Source of the DNA: Thermoanaerobaculales bacterium
GTDB lineage: Bacteria; Acidobacteriota; Thermoanaerobaculia; Thermoanaerobaculales; Sulfomarinibacteraceae
Reading direction: 5' to 3'
NCBI GenBank assembly: GCA_029938595.1
Contig: JAOZUP010000107.1
Span: 2,491 to 10,535, forward strand
Length of the DNA: 8,045 nucleotides
In this document: positions 5,619-8,045 of the stretch, piece after piece
How positions within the stretch are numbered: position 1 is the first letter of the stretch
How the letters are laid out: the number at the start of each line of letters is the position of its first letter
Notes under the pieces: model-generated
Seen by the model: only the letters and a program-made list of their open reading frames with translations
The model's database searches: none
Told to the model about the DNA's origin: nothing
Translations under genes and position numbers: made by a program

Positions 5619-6967
5619 GCCTCGACGAGCGCAGCCGCGAGATCGCGATCTTGATCGACCGGCACGGTGCGGAGATCGAGCACCACCTCGTCATCCTCGA
5701 TTCGAGAGATCAACGGTAGAGTCCCGGTCCGCAGCCGGTCCGCCAGCTGCTGACCGCCCGCAATCCCGAGGCCGTAGCTGGGGAAGGTTTCCTCGGGCGT
5801 GGTGCCGCCACCCAGGGTGGCGCGGGTCGGGCGCCCACGGACCGGCACTCCTGCGGCGCGAAGGCGCCGCCCCAGACGTTGCGCACGTCCCTTGAGGCTC
5901 TCGACCGTGATCTCGAGCATGGCGTAGAGGGGAATCTCCCCGAGATGTCCGCTGTGGTGAGCCCGGAGCACCTCGTCCATCATTACCAGCGCCGTCTTGT
6001 CCGGCCGCAGTGCGCGGTAGAGGGGGTGGCGACCGAGTGGATCCACCCACTCGGGGCGGCCTACGATCAAACCCGCCTGGGGGCCCCCGAGAAGCTTGTC
6101 TCCCGAGAAGCAGACGACGTCCGCCCCGGCCTCGAGCAGCTGGCTGACGGTATCCTCGTGCGGCAGGCCCCAACGGCGAAGATCGTGCAGCGCACCCGAG
6201 CCCTGGTCGACGAAGAGCGGGATGCCGCGGGCGTGGGCGAGCCCCGCCAGCTCGGTCACCGACGGTTCGGTAGTGAAGCCGACGATGCGGAAGTTGGACT
6301 GGTGGACGACGAGGATCGCCGCGGTCTTGTCACCGATGGCGGCGGAGTAGTCTTTGAGGTGGGTGCGGTTGGTGCAGCCGACCTCGACCAGGATCGAGCC
6401 CGATGCCGCCATCACATCCGGCAGCCGAAACGAGCCGCCGATCTCGATCAGCTGACCGCGGGACACCACCACCTCACGCCCGGACGCATGTGCGTTGAGC
6501 AGGAGAAGGAGCGCTGCGGCGTTGTTGTTGACCATGACCGCGCTCGCGGCCGAGCAGACGCGGGCGATCCTGTCAGCGATAGGAGCGAGTCGCTGTCCGC
6601 GCCGGCCTTCGGTGACGTTGTACTCGAGGGCAAGGTATGATTTGAGGGATGGTGGAAAGTGTTGCGGAAGCGGCGCGCGGCCGAGGTTGGTGTGCAACAG
6701 CACGCCGGTAGCGTTGATGACCGAGGTGTAGGCCGCGTTGGAGTCGATGCGGAGCGCATCGAGGATTTCTTCTTCGAGGGCCTCGACTGCCGCTTCAACG
6801 GCAGCTGCCGATACTTCGCCGGCGTCGAGGCGGCTGCGGAGCCGCTCGACCGCCGCGCGGCACGCCTCCATGACAAGGGCATGGCCGTGGTCGGCGGCGG
6901 CGGCCTGCAAGGAGGGGAGATCGAGCAGGCGATGGATCGCGGGAATGCGTTGATAGTCGGGCGCCAC
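5579..6967 (-). CDS. selA: L-seryl-tRNA(Sec) selenium transferase
   Basis: This 462-aa PLP enzyme converts Ser-tRNA(Sec) to selenocysteyl-tRNA(Sec) using selenophosphate. Length and layout match bacterial SelA. The N-terminal tRNA-binding region begins YQRIPAIHRLLDLPSL (5-20). The core has INATGVLLHTNLGRAPL (84-100), EGRRGQR (120-126), VNNNAAALLLLLNA (146-159), VVVSRGQLIEIGGSFRLPDV (166-185), EVGCTNRTHL (195-204), VDQGSGAL (253-260) and the PLP-lysine motif CFSGDKLLGGPQAGLI (286-301) with K291. The C-terminal part carries LRPDKTALVMMDEVLRAH (320-337). The start is GTG 6967; the encoded N-terminus fits the family and no better start lies upstream. There is no visible Shine-Dalgarno, but a TAGAAT box ends 7 nt before the GTG, so the mRNA may be leaderless. 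No selB, selD or selC is in the window, so other Sec genes must lie elsewhere. Confidence 0.96.
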   Translation of the reverse strand: MAPDYQRIPAIHRLLDLPSLQAAAADHGHALVMEACRAAVERLRSRLDAGEVSAAAVEAAVEALEEEILDALRIDSNAAYTSVINATGVLLHTNLGRAPLPQHFPPSLKSYLALEYNVTEGRRGQRLAPIADRIARVCSAASAVMVNNNAAALLLLLNAHASGREVVVSRGQLIEIGGSFRLPDVMAASGSILVEVGCTNRTHLKDYSAAIGDKTAAILVVHQSNFRIVGFTTEPSVTELAGLAHARGIPLFVDQGSGALHDLRRWGLPHEDTVSQLLEAGADVVCFSGDKLLGGPQAGLIVGRPEWVDPLGRHPLYRALRPDKTALVMMDEVLRAHHSGHLGEIPLYAMLEITVESLKGRAQRLGRRLRAAGVPVRGRPTRATLGGGTTPEETFPSYGLGIAGGQQLADRLRTGTLPLISRIEDDEVVLDLRTVPVDQDRDLAAALVEAYSGLHASQDAGA

Positions 6968-6971
6968 GCGG

Positions 6972-6982
6972 GATATTCTATC
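6972..6982. promoter_or_regulatory. Symmetric -10-like element between selA and the coiled-coil gene
   Basis: GATA-TTC-TATC reads as TAGAAT on the minus strand (6980-6975, five of six consensus bases) and as TATTCT on the plus strand (6974-6979, four of six). On the minus strand the predicted transcription start coincides with the selA GTG. On the plus strand it would give a leader of about 44 nt containing the ribosome site at 7019. No clear -35 boxes were found. A shared, symmetric promoter in this 62-nt divergent gap is an inference. Confidence 0.35.
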
Positions 6983-7029
6983 GCACCGGCTGATGATGCG
7001 CTCGAACCGCCGGTATTTGGGAGGAACGG

Positions 7030-7572
7030 ATGGAGCTGACCGATCAGATCGCCGTTCTCGAAAGGGCGCTGCAGGAGCACATCAGGAAGTGGGAGATGTT
7101 CTTCTCCGGCGTCGAGAAAACTCCGCCACAGATCGAGCGCGAACGCATCAACCGCCGGATCCGCTTTCTTTCCGAGCAGACCGTCAATCGCCGCGCCGAG
7201 CAGTTCCGGATCGAGCAGCTGCAGCATCGTTTCATGACGTACTCGATGAACTGGGAGCGGATGCTGCGTGAGCGTGAGGAGGGACGAAGGGTCCAACCCC
7301 ACACCAACCCCGAGCTTCGCGCTCCAGCGGCGGCAAACGTTCCCCCGCCCAGCCCCGTAGAAGGGGGAGAGAGCGAGCCCCTCTTCGATCGCTATTGCGC
7401 AGCCAAGATCGAGCACGGTGTTGACGTGGGAGTTGACCGCAAGACGTTTGACGAGCAGATTGCCGCTCAGAAGAAGAAGATCGAGGAACGGCTCGGGCGC
7501 GAGGTGCGCTTCGAGCTGCGGTTCGAGGATGATCAGGTCAGGGTCGTCGCGCGCAAGATCAAGAAGGAGTAA
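7030..7572 (+). CDS. Coiled-coil protein with MXAN_5187-like C-terminal domain, function unknown
   Basis: This is a 180-aa soluble protein with no signal peptide or membrane segment. Residues 1-85 are a charged, helical, coiled-coil-like region containing WEMFFSGVEKTPPQIERERI (21-40) and FRIEQLQHRFMTYSMNWERM (59-78). A Pro/Ala-rich linker spans about 88-117. The C-terminal part, LFDRYCAAKIEHG (118-130) through TFDEQIAAQKKKIEERLGRE (139-158) to RFELRFEDDQVRVVARKIKK (160-179), looks like the small domain found at the C-terminus of Myxococcus MXAN_5187 and relatives. That match is from memory. No enzymatic residues were recognised. ATG 7030 has GGGAGG at 7019-7024, 5 nt upstream, a good ribosome site. 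The gene is divergent from selA, and the gene downstream carries an Hpt domain, so a link to signalling is possible but unproven. Confidence 0.88.
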   Translation: MELTDQIAVLERALQEHIRKWEMFFSGVEKTPPQIERERINRRIRFLSEQTVNRRAEQFRIEQLQHRFMTYSMNWERMLREREEGRRVQPHTNPELRAPAAANVPPPSPVEGGESEPLFDRYCAAKIEHGVDVGVDRKTFDEQIAAQKKKIEERLGREVRFELRFEDDQVRVVARKIKKE

Positions 7573-7623
7573 TCTGGCTTTGATATGGAACCTGAAATGA
7601 GTGATTCTCACCGGCGATCTGCA

Positions 7624-7717
7624 CCAAGCTCTTGCGCTCTGGCCACTTGCGAAAATGCTCCGAATACCGATGGGTATGCGTCCGCTTTTCGCAAGCACCA
7701 GAGCATCAAGAGCTTGG
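7624..7717. repeat. 94-nt imperfect palindrome (REP/MITE-like or structured RNA)
   Basis: A long hairpin can be drawn from exact complementary blocks: 7624-7634 with 7707-7717 (11 bp, CCAAGCTCTTG), 7636-7642 with 7698-7704 (7 bp, GCTCTGG), 7646-7655 with 7686-7695 (10 bp, CTTGCGAAAA), 7657-7658 with 7684-7685, 7661-7662 with 7679-7680, and 7664-7668 with 7673-7677 (ATACC/GGTAT) around a GATG loop. That is about 37 bp with small bulges. No T-run follows, so it is not a simple terminator. It fills the centre of the gap between the coiled-coil gene and the Hpt gene and ends 46 nt before the latter's ATG. A dispersed palindromic repeat of REP or MITE type is the best guess; a cis-acting RNA hairpin is the alternative. 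Confidence 0.75.
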
Positions 7718-7763
7718 CACATCTCATCCGGCAGAACCGCTCATCTCAGGTGGAACTCGACCG

Positions 7764-8045
7764 ATGACTGATGACAGGAAGGGGCGCGTTTCACAGGAAC
7801 AGCTCGAAAAGGAGCTGAAGCGATTGCGCGCGAACTTTTCCGAAAAGCTGCCGGCTCGACTTCATGCCTTGATCGAGGAATGGCAAGCCTTATATGGAGG
7901 TGACTGGAGCCAGGATGCCGCGCGTGCGCTTCACAGATCCGTCCACGGGCTTGTCGGCACCGCGGGCAGCCTTGGGTTCGACGGGATGGCGAAAACCGCC
8001 CGTCGCCTCGAGCATCGGCTCGTTGCTCTCCTCGAGGGAACCGAG
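7764..8045 (+). CDS. Hpt (histidine phosphotransfer) domain protein, N-terminal part (partial)
   Basis: The gene runs off the right edge, leaving 94 residues. A charged helix (QEQLEKELKRLRANFSEKLP, 11-30) and a second helix RLHALIEEWQAL (32-43) lead into the phosphotransfer helix ALHRSVHGLVGTAGSLGF (55-72), followed by AKTARRLEHRLVALLEG (76-92). H61 in HGLVGTAG matches the phospho-accepting histidine of Hpt domains (usual pattern HxLKGxAxxLG). The lysine that normally follows is V64 here. Hpt domains relay phosphate between receiver domains in multistep two-component pathways. An N-terminal Hpt often precedes receiver, GGDEF or kinase modules, but the rest is not visible. ATG 7764 is preceded by AGGTGG (7748-7753), 10 nt upstream. 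No promoter was identified between the palindrome and the start. Confidence 0.82.
   Translation, partial: MTDDRKGRVSQEQLEKELKRLRANFSEKLPARLHALIEEWQALYGGDWSQDAARALHRSVHGLVGTAGSLGFDGMAKTARRLEHRLVALLEGTE

Noticed and set aside
6448..7722. 424-codon open frame on the minus strand
   Set aside because: It overlaps selA in another frame and runs antisense through the coiled-coil gene and the palindrome. Its sequence changes character at each boundary, and no domain is visible.
7714..7733. TTGGCAC resembling a sigma-54 -24 element before the Hpt gene
   Set aside because: The required TTGC-type -12 element is absent at the correct spacing (ATCCGG instead), and the TTGG is part of the palindrome arm.
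7585..7767. 60-codon open frame in the gap before the Hpt gene
   Set aside because: Most of it is the 94-nt palindrome. It has no ribosome site, and its product has no family features.

Overview
The window is high-GC bacterial DNA with densely packed genes, G/C-rich third codon positions and several translationally coupled starts. No rRNA, tRNA, CRISPR array or recognisable transposase was seen. The small coiled-coil protein at 7030-7572 resembles a family I associate with Myxococcota and Acidobacteriota (MXAN_5187-like C-terminal domain). Together with selA and the overall style, this suggests an acidobacterium (possibly Thermoanaerobaculia-like) or a myxobacterial relative. That placement is inference and not secure.

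Layout. At the left edge, on the minus strand, is the N-terminus of a membrane protein that runs off the window; it may be a GT39/TMTC-like glycosyltransferase. Divergent from it is a plus-strand run: a family 2 glycosyltransferase (297-1250), a polyprenyl-phosphate sugar-1-phosphate transferase of the WecA/MraY superfamily (1247-2248), an FAD-dependent amine-oxidase/UGM-like oxidoreductase (2248-3543), a family 4 glycosyltransferase (about 3716-4855) and a prepilin peptidase (4842-5618). The first three are joined by 4-nt and 1-nt overlaps and the last two by a 14-nt overlap. A 172-nt gap between the third and fourth genes holds GC hairpins and an AT-rich heptamer repeat. Convergent to this run, with a 40-nt 3' overlap, is selA (6967-5579, minus). 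Divergent from selA, 62 nt away, is the 180-aa coiled-coil protein. A 191-nt gap containing a 94-nt imperfect palindrome follows. The window ends inside a gene that starts with an Hpt phosphotransfer domain.

How the genes fit together. The PNPT enzyme would load a sugar-1-phosphate onto undecaprenyl phosphate at the inner membrane, and the two glycosyltransferases would extend it. The FAD enzyme may modify a sugar or the lipid-linked product. This is a standard outline for an O-antigen, exopolysaccharide or protein-linked glycan. Coupling of the last glycosyltransferase to a prepilin peptidase, and a possible GT39-like membrane protein transcribed divergently, allow an untested link to glycosylation of pilins or pseudopilins. 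selA makes Sec-tRNA(Sec) and implies a selenoproteome, but selB and selC are not in the window.
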